From the NCBI RefSeq assembly GCF_041381155.1, contig NC_091142.1, positions 26,239,963-26,303,962 of the forward strand: a stretch of 64,000 nt of DNA. The letters are read 5' to 3'. The stretch is from Argopecten irradians. Lineage: Eukaryota > Mollusca > Bivalvia > Pectinida > Pectinidae. The notes under the pieces are model-generated. The model was not told the DNA's origin. It saw nothing but the letters and a program-made list of their open reading frames with translations, and made no database searches. Positions 47,259 to 59,655 of this stretch are shown here, in pieces; positions within the stretch are counted from its first letter, which is position 1, and each line of letters begins with the position of its first letter. The position numbers were made by a program, and so were the translations under genes.

Positions 47259-48432
47259 CACCCTACCTCAACCCACTACCCGGACAACAGACTCGGTACA
47301 ACAGGTAAATGTTACTAAAATTGTGTCTACCTTTATTGACAATTTTCTCCGGTCACTCGCGTTACTGTTATTATTGCACTGGAGAGTTTTCGAAAAGGGA
47401 ACTAACTCTAGTTGTATAATATGAGGGGCTCAGAATGGGATAATCCAATATTTGCACATCATAGTTGAAAAAAACAATAGAAAATAGAGAACTTCATCCT
47501 GTCTAAATATTTCAAGTTTTTATAAAAATAACAGACACCATATGCATGTATAGGGTGTGTTTCACCACATCACAATACATGTTTAATTTAGATTACCATA
47601 TTTTTAATATTGCATATATATATACATGTACATTTTGTAGGTGTCTTTAGCCTACCTTATACCATGTTATCTAAAAAATCAAGCAAAGGTTTAAAATAGT
47701 TTCAGATTAATTTTGATATAAATATGCACATATAGTTGTATACATGTACATTGTGAATGTGTATACACTGTACATGTACATGTAGCTGACATTTTTATTT
47801 GTTTTTATGATTTTAAGATATATTATACACAACATGTATCCTTAAATGATGTCAACTGACTTATAATCATAATTCAATAATTTGGTAAAATAGAAATTTC
47901 AACCTTATATTTAAATGATATGAAATGAATTGAGAATTGGTGGTTCTGATGCACATTTTAGCAGAATTGAACTATAATATTGAATTTTATTGATATATTT
48001 ACCTATATTTCTATATATCTATGAAGTGCACACTGTATACAGTGTATTAAACTGACATGACTTTGCAAATCAATTCAAGCTTTAATTGAGGATTTATTTT
48101 ACAATAAAAACATTTAATCAAAACAAATGGTTCACTTTTGTAGTGCACACAAAACTACCAGGTGTATTGTGGAAAGAGCTATTGGGCAATGGAAGAGAAG
48201 GTTCCACGTGCTGCATGGAGAGATAAGATTGAGACCAGAGAGAGTCTGCAAATTAATCACAGCTTGTGGCATTCTACATAACATTGCTAAATTGTTGAAC
48301 ATGCCACAGCTTGATAATGGTGATGATGAAGATGGAGATGATGGTAACTGTGAGGGTGATGCTAATAGTATCCAAGAGGACCCTGTTGATGGCAGAGCCT
48401 ACAGAACCCATATTGTCTGTAATCACTTTTGA
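47259..48432 (+). pseudogene. Transposase, copy D, mostly deleted exon 1
   Basis: Keeps only the end of exon 1 (about 47,259-47,304, TPYLNPLPGQQTRYN), the intron in a shortened form (47,305-48,143) and an intact exon 2 (48,144-48,432). The first codons are at 42,331-42,351. The two catalytic Asp residues are lost. Confidence 0.8.
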
Positions 48433-48618
48433 TGTAAGCTCAATATTATTTGATTTTTAGTTATTTATTTTTTTCAACTGACCTGGGTTTTTTTTATCTA
48501 CTTTATCATTTTTTTAAATCAGCTGATGATATTTGTAGAGTTATGTACATAATGTACAAGCATTAAATCAAATAACACTCAATCAATAGATTTCATTAAT
48601 TTATTATTTGAGTTTTAA

Positions 48619-51205
48619 TTAACATTCATTATCATTTATCCTTTTGATTTTCAAATTGAGAAGTTTGTTTTGTAATTTCAAATTTTCTATTTCCAGCTGC
48701 AGCTTCTGCTTCCTGAGTTGCTGGATCCCTGCAGTGCTGTCATCTGATTCTAGGGGTGAAGCTACTCTGCATGATGGCAAGATGGTCGTTGCACATGAAG
48801 GCATGATCTCTGTTGTTATGGTGCTGCATGGGGGTCTGTTATAAAGACAATTTAAAGGATTAAAGCTAACTGACAATACATGTAGTACATCATTTCATAA
48901 TAAATATATGCCATCAATAGATGATAACAAATATTACTAGTAATGATAAAAATAATAAAAAACATGAAATTTCATACATACATGTTCATTGAAACATGTA
49001 CATAGACATATACATGTACATTGATATTTTTTTTACTTTTGAAGTTACAATAAATGCACCAAAACTTAATTTTTGGCTATATTTGAAGCTTCCTTTTGCA
49101 GAATGAATACCATAATTCCTTTACAAATATGTGAGTTGGAAAGATAGATCCAAATATTTTGTACTTGATATGAACTAGTAATTTGCATGTACATTTTCAA
49201 CTAGCCCTATAATCTGTCATAAAATACCTTGAGATTGATGGAAACACTGGGTCAGTGTTTAGAAGCATCATCATTGATGTGTCCACTGCCCCACCAATGC
49301 CACAAATGGACACATTATCCAGGCCAATTACATTGCCCACAGCCTCAGCAATTGGACTGATCTGGGGCATAGAAGATTGACCACCACCTAAAATTGAGTA
49401 CATGTATGCATTTAATTAAGGTTGTTTATTTACCATTTATAATTCCATTTATCAATATTAATTTTGACTGACATCAGAATATAAGTACAGAAAATGTAAT
49501 TGTATAATATATTTACATGAAAAAGAATCTGTGGCCTTTTTGTTTTACTATATAGCTGTATTTCATTTTCTATCAAGAAAGTACACAATTGTGTATATGT
49601 GCAAGGCATTTTATTAGTGTGACATAATCAGGCAATAATCCATTGGGAAAAAAACAGGTTTACTGCAAGAAGAAAATAAATAGATTTATAGAAAATAAGA
49701 CATATTATAAAAAGCCAGTTGGAATTTTTATATCCAGTTTCTGTATTAACATATGTCTGTATCTCACATATATCTGTATCTCTTGTGTATCTGTATCTCA
49801 TATGTATATGTATCACTGTGTATCTCATATGTATAGGTATCTCATTTACATATGTCTGCATTTAAAAAAAAAGTATATACCTGAATGAAATTATAGATAT
49901 TAAAATTAAATTACAGATACATGTATAGATCTGCAATTTAATTAATGAAATTAATTTATCAACATTTTCAAAATACAAATATCTTAATTCCTTAAACAAC
50001 AAAAATATTTATCTTAAAACTACAGATACATGTATTTGTAATTATAAGACAATGCATGTAAGCTTGTATATCTCAATCTGTATTAACAATAGTAAATAGA
50101 TGTAAGATTAGCCTTAATGAAAATAATGTTATGTACAGATGATTTTGAAAACAGCTTATCATAATCTGTATTGTTCATGTATAGATCTAAATATCTACAT
50201 GTATAATGACAATAAATGAAGATGTCAGTAATCAAATATGGGAAACTCTGTTTTTGATTACAAATAAGAGTGGTCGTTGTGTTTATATATAATTGACTGT
50301 TGAAGATACTATTGGACAGTATTGGTAGGAGGGTTGGTCTTAACTTATCAATATTCATAATTGGGCGGTACTAATACTATTTATGGATGTTAGGCGTATT
50401 CGATTTACTGTTTCCGATCTGTTTGCAATATATAAATTACGTCTGTATGTCATCGTTTCTCGCCAAAACATAATACAAAACAAGTGCAAACTACTGTCTA
50501 TAGTTGAAATATTACTATAAATCATGATCAGGTTATGTAGTATTCATTTGGAACTTCGATTCAGTTGTCGGAAACTTATATATTGCAATAGTACCGTAAT
50601 AGAGATGATAAAGTAAATCGAGCATTCCTATTCAAATAACGACAACCCGACACAGCAAACATTGCACCGGCCATCGAGATGTTGAGAACTAGGCTAACAG
50701 AGATTTTGACGATCTGTTGTGATTTTACACTCAATGTAAAGTAAGTAGAAATGAAATTGTTATTAAACTGCATTAACCAGTCATGACTGTCGCACAACAG
50801 ATCACAGATCAAGGCTAGTCGTCTGCTATAGGGGCCTAATTCAACGTAATTCAACGTAATGATGCTTAAGCCTACAACTGTAATGATCATGATCGAACTA
50901 CTAGTAATTACCTGTCATCACTGCCTGTCTGCGGTGGTCAGACAACTCTGCCTTCCCCTTCATATGGAGGTTGTGCCATTTTTTTCTACCTCCTCTACGC
51001 TTCGTCTGACAGTAGAACTGGCGTTGATGGCATCTGTTATGCGCTGCCATGCTTCCCTTTTCCTCTGGGTCGTAACCCCCGCACCAAACTTGGCCCTGAT
51101 AACATTCTTCTTCTCTTCAACAAGTTTTGTTAGCTGCAAGCATTCGTCTGCCGTCCAGTTTGGTTTCCGCTTTTTGCTTGGTGTCTCAACACTATTCGTT
51201 GCCAT
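48619..51205 (-). pseudogene. SANT gene, copy D
   Basis: Exons 51,205-50,912, 49,387-49,228 and 48,835-48,619. In exon 1 the A-run has seven A where copies A and B have eight, shifting the frame after VEEVEK. Exons 2 and 3 remain open. Confidence 0.75.
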
Positions 51206-52577
51206 TTTTTCAGAGAAGCTAGACAAGCAGACGACGATCGCGCACGTGTTTTGTCCGCGTGGTATTGTTTGTAAACAAAAAGTACGGAAAACATGATGTC
51301 TCGCCATTGACAACGAGCCATCTAAGATTTTTGCAATATGCTTAGCAAAAAACAGCTAAGCATAATGCTTAGAATATTTATGCAACAGAAATTAAGCATC
51401 TTGCTTAACTAAGTGTATTGAAAATTTACTTAAGTACAAACTTGAGAAAATTCTTAGATTTTTTATGCATACGAGTCATAGTTTGCACTTGTTTTGTATT
51501 ATGTTTTGGCGAAAAACGATGAAATACAGACGTATTTACATACTGCAAACAGGTCGGAAACAGTAAATCGAATACGCCTAACATCCATTAATAGTATTAG
51601 TACCGCCCAATTATGAATAATGATAAGTTAAGACCAACCCTCCTACCAATACTGTCCAATAGTATCTTCAACAGTCATTTATAAATAAACACAACGACCA
51701 CTCTTATTTGGAATCAAAAACAGAGTTTACCCATATTTTGATTACAGACATCTTCATTTATTGTCATTGTAGATATTTAGGTCTATGCATGAACAATACA
51801 GATTATGATAAGCTGTTTTCAAAATCATCTGTACATAACATTATTTTCATTAAGGCTTAGCTTACATCTATTTACTATTGTTAATACAGATTGAGATATA
51901 CAAGCTTACATACATTGTCTTATAATTACAATGTATCTGTAGTTTTAAGATAAATATTTGTATTGTTTAAGGAATTAAGATATTTGTATTTTAAAAATGT
52001 TGATAAATTAATTTCATTAATCAAATTGCAGATCTATACATGTATCTGTAATTTAATTTAAATAGCAATAATTTGATTCAGGTATCTACTTTTTTTTTTA
52101 AATGCAGACATATGTAAATGAGATACATATACATATGAGATACAGATACATATGAGATACAGATACATATGAGATACAGATACATATGAGATGAACAGAT
52201 ATATGTGAGATACAGACATGTAAATACAGAAACTGAATATAAAAACTCCAACTGGCTTTTTATAATATGTCTTATTTTCTGTAAATCTATTTATTTTCTT
52301 CTTGCAGTAAACCTGTTTTTTCCTAATGGATTATTGCCTGATTATGTCACACTAATAAAATGCCTTGCACATATACACAATTGTGTACTTTCTTGATTAA
52401 AAATGAAATACAGTTGTATAGTAAAACAAAAAGGCCACAGATTCTTTTTCATGTAAATATATTATACAATTACATTTTCTGTACTTATATTCTGATTTCA
52501 GTCAAAATCGATATTGATAAATGGAATTATAAATGGTAAATAAACAACCTTAAATGCATACATGTACTCAATTCCAG

Positions 52578-53349
52578 GTGGTGGTCCATCTTCTATGCCC
52601 CAGATCAGTCCAATTGCTGAGGCTGTGGGCAATGTAATTGGCCTGGATAATGTGTCCTTTTGTGGCATTGATGGGCAGTGGACACATCCATGATGATGCT
52701 TCTAAACACTGACCCAGTGTTTCCATCAATCTCAAGGTATTTTATGACAGATTATAGGGCTAGTTGAAAATGTACATGCAAATTACTAGTTCATATCAAG
52801 TACAAAATATTTGGATCTATCTTTCCAACGCACATATTTGTAAAGGAATTATGGTAATCATTCTGCAAAAGGAAGCTTCAAATATAGCCAAAATCTAAGT
52901 TTTGGTGCATTTATTGTAACTTCAAAAGTAAAAAAAATATCAATGTACATGTATATGTCTATGTACATGTTTCAATAAACATGTATGTATGACATTTCAA
53001 ATTTCATGTTTTTTATTATTTTTATCATTAATATTTGTTATCATCTATGAATTGATGGCATATATTTATTATGAAATGATGTACTACATGTATTGTCAGT
53101 TAGCTTTAATCCTTTAAATTGTCTTTATAACAGACCCCCATGCAGTTCATAACAACAGAGATCATATCTTCTTGTGCAGCTACCATGATGCCATCATGCA
53201 CAGTAGCTTCACCCCTAGAATCAGATGACAGCACTGCAGGGATCCAGCAACTCAGGAAGCAGAAGCTGCAGCTGGAAATAGAAAATTTGAAATTACAAAA
53301 CAAACTTCTCACTTTGAAAATCAAAAGGATAAATGATAATGAATGTTAA
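52578..53349 (+). pseudogene. SANT exons 2 and 3, copy C
   Basis: Exon 2 (52,578-52,736) has lost one G in GATGGGGCAG. Exon 3 (53,134-53,349) has lost one base in its CAGCACCAT region. Together with the exon 1 shift at 31 kb, this gene is dead. The coiled-coil part still reads well. Confidence 0.75.
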
Positions 53350-54645
53350 TTAAAACTCAAATAATAAATTCATGAAATCTATTGAATGAGTGTTATTTTG
53401 ATTTATGTTTGTACATTATGTACGTAACTTACAAATATCATCAGCTGATTTAAAAAAAATGATGAAGTAGATGAAAAAAAACCTGGTCAGATGAAAAAAA
53501 TAATTAAGTAAAAATCAAATAATATTGAGCTTACATCAGAAGTGGTTACAGACAATATGGGTTCTGTAGGCTCTGCCATCAACAGGGTCCTCTTGGATAC
53601 TATTAGCATCACCATCACAGTTACCATCATCTCCATCTTCATCATCATCATTATCAAGCTGTGGCATGTTTAACAATTTAGCAATGTTATGTAGAATGCC
53701 ACAAGCTGTGATTAATTTGTAGACTCTCTCTGGTCTCAATCTTATCTCTCCATGCAGCACATGGAACCTTCTCTTCCATTGCCCAATAGCTCTTTCCACA
53801 ATACACCTGGTAGTTTTGTGTGCACTACAAAAGTGAACCATTTGATTTGATTAAATGTTTTTATTGTAAAATAAATCCTGAATTAAAGCTTGAATTGATT
53901 TGCAAAGTCATATCAGTTTAATGTATACACTGTATACAGTGTGCACTTCATATATATGTAGCAATATAGGTAAGTATATCAATAAAATTCAATATTAGTT
54001 CAATTCTGCTAAAATGTGTATCAGAACCACCAATTCTCATTTCATTTCATATCACTTAAATATAAGGTTGAAATTTCTATTTTACCAAATTATTTAATTA
54101 TGATTATAAGTCAGTTGACATCTGATCATTTAAGGATACATGTTGTGTATAATATATCTTAAAAGCATAAAAACAAATAAAAAAAAATTGTCAGCTACAT
54201 GTACATGTACGGTGTGTACACATTCACAATGTACATGTATACAACTATATGTGCATATTCATATCAAAATTAATCTGAAACTATTTTAAACCTTTGCTTG
54301 ATTTCTTAGATAACATGGTATGAGGTAGGCTAAAGACACTTACAAAATGATAATGTTTATTAATAATGAGACTTGATTTTTTTTTACTGGAAAAGGACTG
54401 TTAATTTTAATATGCCCACTCATAAAACAATTAAATTTATTATGAAACATATTAGATAAATGTACATGTACTAACATATATTCTTTTTGAAATGATCAAG
54501 CACAACATTAAATTTCATGATCAAATTAATTAACAAAATGTGCAATAATTATATACAAAATGTATATATATGCATTATTAAAAATATGGTAATCTAAATT
54601 ATACATGTATTGTGATGTGGTGAAACACACCCTATACATGCATAT

Positions 54646-55740
54646 ATTTACACTTGCTAGGCTTGGTCACTATACGCTAATACTAGCCTTTTTTGTTTAC
54701 CATAACTGCATGGTAACATTGAACTTTGAACTTGCGTAAGGAAATGTTCTGTGCAACGTAAAAGGACTACTTTTTAAAAAAAAAGAAACACATGGCTTTG
54801 TTTACATTTTGACGCAACATTACGTGTATATTGTTGTTTTTCATAGAATTTTGGAAAAATGTAAACAATATATACATGTTTTATATTTATATATGATTCA
54901 AACAATTTTTAAATTAACAATTGTATAAAGAAACGGAAAAATATCCCGACCGGGGCGACGTGCTTTCATTTTTGTTAAAAATGATGGGTGTCAAATGTAA
55001 ACATTACCTCTGTGCCTATGTTCGTCCTACGATCGAGTCTTTGGGGTAGACGGGTGTGAGACCCTCTGATAGAGGTCAGTTATAAACATATCCTCTTGTC
55101 TTTGTTCTTTGAGTATTTAATCATGTGTATTATAAAACATGAACCGCTAATAATCCACGTGTTGACAGTTCCGCGTTACCACAAATACATTGTACCCATC
55201 GAACACAAGTGAATTTGTTTCATCTATCGACGGCGATATGGATCTAAGCGTAGATTATATAATCACATGGCTCCCAAGGATGTAAAACCGTCAAGTCAGA
55301 CGACAATTCAAACACATTGAGCTACTTGAAAATCGGTGTTCGACAACTTCGGCAAACTCCAGTGTGTAAGCGTGCGTCAGCTTCGCCTCGCTGCACAATA
55401 ACGGTCACCGAGTTCACACATGTGGCCGTGTACAAATTCTTTATGTTATTACGCTATATATTAACTTTTAGCAAAATTGAATATATATTTAAAGTTCTGA
55501 TCTGATTAAATAAAATTATCTCTGAAATTTACTTTGTTTGTCATGTTTATTTTACACTAAAATATTGAACTTTTTTGTCGTCGCGGATGAATAATTCTAC
55601 CTTACGTGAAGCGTCATCATTCGCTGTTCAATTGAGTAAGCTCCTCCCACTTTTGACCGACTTTTATTGAATAATTACGTCACTTTCAAATGACGATTTC
55701 ATTGCATAAAATATAAATAAAAAGTCGTGTGAGTGTAAAT
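54646..55740. mobile_element. Non-autonomous DNA element nested in copy C intron
   Basis: Compared with the matching intron in copy B, extra DNA begins after GCATAT. Its tips are ATTTACACT and AGTGTAAAT (9-bp inverted repeat) and ATAT flanks both sides (54,642-54,645; 55,741-55,744). The interior of 1.09 kb is non-coding. Confidence 0.65.
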
Positions 55741-55744
55741 ATAT

Positions 55745-55898
55745 GGATTGGATTTCGTTTTTATGTTAACCATGCTTGTATGGAGCAATTCCACTAAGAA
55801 TATATTCAATATGGGGCGCTAACGCGCCCCATAGAATATATTCTTAGAGGAATTGCTCCATACAAGCATGGTTAACATAAAAACGAAATCCAATCCCT
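55745..55898. mobile_element. Palindromic hairpin element nested next to the previous one
   Basis: Arms of about 70 bp (GGATTGGATTTCGTTTTTAT ... complement) around a GGGGCGCTAACGCGCCCC centre. ATAT flanks again (55,741-55,744; 55,899-55,902), so it seems to have used the same ATAT left by the neighbouring insertion. Confidence 0.7.
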
Positions 55899-56869
55899 AT
55901 ATGGTGTCTGTTATTTTTATAAAAACTTGAAACATTTAGACATGATGAAGTTCTCTATTTTCTATTGGGTTTTTTTTTCAACTATGATGTTCAAATATTA
56001 GATTATCCCATTCTGAACGCCTCATATTATACAACTAGAGTTAGTTCCCTTTTCGAAAACTCTCCAATGCAATAATAACAGTAGCGCGAGTGACCGGAGA
56101 AGATTGTCAATAAAGGTAGACACATTTTTAGTAACATTTACCTGTTGTACCGAGTCTGTTGTCCGGGTAGTGGGTTGAGGTAGGGTGTCAAGAGCAAGTT
56201 TTTACAAGGATACCCGCTATCGCCAAGTAAGTGGCATTTTACCGGCACCATTCTCGCCTCAAATATCCTTGCCAGACCACTTTCACGAAGGATTCTCGCG
56301 TCGTGTGCTGACCCTGGCCATCTCGCAACTAGGTCTAAAATACGTGAATTTGCATCTACCACAATCTGTACATTGATGGAATGGAAGTTTTTTCTGTTAA
56401 CAAATTCCGGCTCGTTGATACTGGGGCGTAAAATACGTATATGTGTGCCGTCAATTGCTCCGATAACCCCCGGAAACCTAGCAACTGCATAAAAATCTGC
56501 TTGATGTTTCCTCACAGCCTCAGCAGAAATAGGGAATGAAATGAACTTGGTAACGACTTCCTGGCGGTTTAAAGCATTTTATCACCACTGCAGAGTTGCA
56601 TTTTCCCTGTAGCATAGAATCTCAGTACTAATAACACCTGCAAAAATGATGGTAGGCTGTGATTCCGTCCTGTGGCGGGGGCAATATAATGTTTCACAAT
56701 ATCATTAATAAAATGGATCCCCTCCCTGTCAAACCTGAATCTTTGATAAAGTTCAATCCCGTTATAGTTTTGAAGTGGATCAAACCTGTCCCGGAAAATT
56801 CTTTCTCTTCTCAATGCCCTTACAAACTGTTGAGGTGCATTATTCTGTCCATTAGCAGCGGCCATTTTG

Positions 56870-57069
56870 GAAAGATAAGCATCTTACTTAACGATTTAAG
56901 ACAGGTAAGGTGGTTGTTTAATGTTAAGAGTATGCTTAAGTGTTAAGAAAAATCATGCAAGCCACTTAACAAGATAAGCAATATGCTTAGCACAAAAATT
57001 AATCTGCTTAGCAGAATTTTTAACTTAAGCATATTCTTAACCATTTAAGATTCTTTATGCATACGAGTC
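56870..57069 (-). promoter_or_regulatory. Transposase-side terminus (copy C)
   Basis: Mirror image of 32,031-32,230: TTAAG and GCTTA words up to ATGCATACGAGTC, then CAG at 57,070. Confidence 0.55.
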
Positions 57070-57072
57070 CAG

Positions 57073-57694
57073 GTCAATATTTCGAGGCTTTCTATATGGG
57101 GCATATTCATGGAGGTTGAATTGTTGTTCATTGTTTTATGGAATTTTTTGACCTTTTGTTCTTAGGTATGTCAACAAAGGAGAAGGTACGTTAAGGCTCG
57201 AACATGGCCGCAAAATTAATTCTCCAGTAAAGAACAGCATATCTTGCCATATAACAGTTGAATACATTTGCTAACACATTACATCCCGAAATATCCCGCA
57301 TGTGCCAATTATGTTCACTATGACGTCATCAACATGCAGTTTCCCGCCATTTTTCACAAAAATCCTTGAAAAATCATACTTTTTGAGTGGTTTTCTCTAA
57401 ACATGAATGTGGCCGCCTTCGTGGAGCAAAAAGAGATTTTCACATGTTGTGTATCGTGTATTTACGCATATCCATGCAAAATATAAGGTTGCTCCAAAGT
57501 GGCGGCCAAATTCATTTCAAGCCTTTTCTAACTTAAAGATGATGAATTTCTAGCAAAATTTGGCGAGAATAGGAAAATAATCAAATTGATGACGTCATAG
57601 GTGGAGCACATCGTGTACATGGTTATAAAAGTTATGTTTTGATGAATGCCAAGTATGAGAGTATTTCTTGACGTGAAGTTGATGTGGATCAGAG
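57073..57694. other. No gene seen
   Basis: Contains ATGGCCGC and GGCGGCCAAAT-like words but no domain. It would be intron or 3' flank of the GPCR fragment above. Confidence 0.3.
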
Positions 57695-58681
57695 TTAATA
57701 TTTTTCGGCCTGAAAAAGACCTGTTTGCCCCCCGTCCTGGGGAACGGGTGGGCAGTCTCGGTATGGTGGCCCGGCGTTGGTGGACACAATCATCCACACA
57801 AGGAAACACCCAGCCGTACTTACACTGGACACAAAGATCCAGCGTGACTCGTAATAGTTACTGTCACTGTTCCAGGCAAGAGACGCCACGATCCCCGTTA
57901 CAATCACCAGGAACATGACGAAGATCATGGACATGACCAGGGCACGATCGTAGAGGTCATGTGGATCGCACCACGCCCAATCATCCATTACCATGCCCTC
58001 GGTGTACAAACTAAATTATGTAGCTGTAGGCCGTACCAGAATGAGCCACATGATTGGAATGATATCCTCGATGGCGACTATCCCGAGAGCCACCAGGAAT
58101 AGAGAGCATGCGCTGGTGAGGCCTTTGTACTTCCTGTGGCTATATTGCATGTCGCTATAGCGCCAGTTGTCTAGGGCTTTTACAAGTAAAGCGGCAAACA
58201 CTATGGCATACACCACACCCATCATAAACCGCCTTGCTCCACAAGTAGCTTCAGACGCAGGCAGGAAGAAAGCAAAATTGATGGCATAAATTCCGATGAC
58301 GCCCAACAGGACCATGAAGCCAAGAATAGTGGTTCCACCTCGGAAAGAATAGGCCACATGGAAAGAACATGAACAGTTAGACAGCAACCAACAGTCCTGT
58401 GCTGGTAAGAACACGTGGCCCATATTGGCCATGTATAAACCTGTGAACACAGTCTGGTCGAACTCGTTGATTCGCTCGTTGTAGAAGAAGTAATTCCTTG
58501 GTTCTGTAAAGCGGTCTGTTTCATTAGCAATGGCCAGGGCTTGTGGTGCATAAGCAATGACATCACCATTGCAGATAGCACCTGGAGTCTCTCTTCTCAG
58601 GACGTTGTGCATCCATATATAAATTTCGCCGTTACTATTCAAACATGTATACAACTGTGGAGATTGCAGCGAAGGCCTCAC
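57695..58681 (-). pseudogene. Class C GPCR-like membrane protein fragment with in-frame stop
   Basis: One minus frame runs from 58,681 to about 57,697, broken only by a TAA at 58,018-58,016. Hydrophobic spans: residues 118-140, 152-170 (CGARRFMMG then YAIVFAALLVK, the class C TM3 signature) and 189-216; after the stop come MSMIFVMFLVIVTGIVASLA and WIFVSSVSTAGCFLVWMIV. These fit TM2-TM6 of boss/GPRC5-like class C receptors. TM7 and the C-terminus are not found downstream before Harbinger copy C. The N-terminal 110 residues look extracellular (NETD and NCS sites, several Cys). The true start is upstream; an acceptor at about CTCCACAG is plausible. Either a pseudogene, a null allele, or an error at one base (CAA to TAA would do it). 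Confidence 0.6.
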
Positions 58682-59340
58682 TCATGCATATTATATCGGC
58701 CACACAAACAGAATTAATTTTATTAGGTGATTTTCTAAAATCTAGGGTTGTATTTGATTGTTTGTGCAAATGGGGCTTTTAAAATCGTCTTAGTGCCGAC
58801 ACTTTTTATAGATGTGTATGTTGATTTTGAAAGGAAAATTATTATCGCTCTTTCCAACGGTAGTAACCGTTTTTGTGAAGATGTGTTAGAATTGTGTTTT
58901 TATAGTCGCTAAAGGTAGGCGGGTTTGAAATTTTGAGTCTGTGAGCTTCTACCCTTCTCGTATATAGTACACCTGTACCATGTATAGTATGATGTTTATC
59001 GTTTTTTATCTAGACCTCTAAAACGTCTAAATATGGTCTTAGGGCACTCTGTGGGGTCCATGATTATATAATCTGTAACTAATTCTCAGATCCTTGTCCA
59101 CTGGGTGTGTCTTGATAAAGGGGCAGATCGCCTTGAAAATTTGACATTTTTTGTCCACGTGGTTTGAATTACTTCTTTGTTCCATGAATAACAACAAAGA
59201 AACAGACATTATCACATGTCCCATCGGACATGTGTTTTAAAGTTTTCACTTGTCCGTCAGCAATTTAGTCTGATACTGGGCAAGCTGACAAGCCTGAACT
59301 ATACCGGACAAGACCCCTTCCTCGGCTTCCTGCTAACTTA
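58682..59340. other. No gene seen
   Basis: Mixed composition; ACATGTCCGATGGGACATGTG (59,213-59,233 on plus, reversed) is a short near-palindrome. No domain. Confidence 0.3.
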
Positions 59341-59345
59341 CTTAC

Positions 59346-59537
59346 ACCATCTCATTGTCAACAACTTCAGCTGTGCCTTCCTGCAGTTCCTGTCGCCTTG
59401 ATTTCCCTATTTCTTTTACAGATTTATTAAATCTCCCGATACCTGAAAGAACTCCACGATAACCTGTAATAATGTCTAATCTGAACGCAAGCTCTTCCTC
59501 CATTTCAACGCAGAGTGTCAACAACTTAAGAAGCCCT
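59346..59537 (-). other. Candidate internal exon, unknown protein
   Basis: The minus frame GLLKLLTLCVEMEEELAFRL, DIITGYRGVLSGIGRF, NKSVKEIGKSRRQELQEG, TAEVVDNEMV has helical, charged, coding-like composition. It ends at a strong donor (GGT/GTAAGTAAG) and has an acceptor-like CATCAG at its head. It could be an upstream exon of the GPCR-like gene or a separate gene. Family not recognised. Confidence 0.4.
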
Positions 59538-59580
59538 CTGATGTAATTTACGAAATCGGTGGAAGATTTAGCATTACGTA

Positions 59581-59655
59581 CAGGCAGGATCGGGCAGAAA
59601 CGGGCGGAATCGGGCAGGATCGGGCAGAATAAGACAGAGTCGGGCAGGATCAGAA
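59581..59655 (+). repeat. Short tandem repeat, unit about 10 bp (GGGCAGGATC)
   Basis: Seven or so units with variants GGGCAGAAAC and GGGCGGAATC. Similar GCAGGATCGG words recur at 62,300-62,320. Confidence 0.7.

Larger units (their letters stand above)
42127..51477. mobile_element. PIF/Harbinger copy D, interrupted by copy B
   Basis: Transposase-side end and first codons at 42,127-42,351; then, after copy B, it resumes at about 47,259 and ends at the SANT-side tip (51,477). Orientation is the same as copy A. Most of transposase exon 1 is lost at the B/D junction. On the right it abuts ATAGTTTGC, which is internal sequence of copy C. Confidence 0.75.
53536..56865 (-). pseudogene. Transposase, copy C
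   Basis: Exon 1 (56,865-56,142) has a 49-bp deletion that removes the FNVDQSTVSRVIQRV helix-turn-helix and shifts the frame; exon 2 (53,824-53,536) is intact. The intron is lengthened by two nested insertions at 54,646-55,898. Confidence 0.8.
31066..57069. mobile_element. PIF/Harbinger copy C, outer and split
   Basis: Left part 31,066-32,028 holds the SANT-side end and SANT exon 1 (plus strand). Right part 51,478-57,069 holds SANT exons 2-3 (plus) and the transposase (minus) and ends with the transposase-side terminus. Both outer ends abut CAG (31,063-31,065 and 57,070-57,072), a 3-bp duplication of the CWG type known for some animal Harbingers. The two parts join without loss when compared with copy B around TATAGACATAGTTTGC. 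All between is a 19.4-kb insertion. C is inactive: both genes carry several breaks. Confidence 0.8.

Noticed and set aside
31066-57069. Simple tandem duplication of a Harbinger as the cause of the nest
   Set aside because: Copies alternate in orientation, and the junctions lie exactly at element tips next to CAG, which fits insertion and not duplication. Only the B/D inner junction looks like a deletion.
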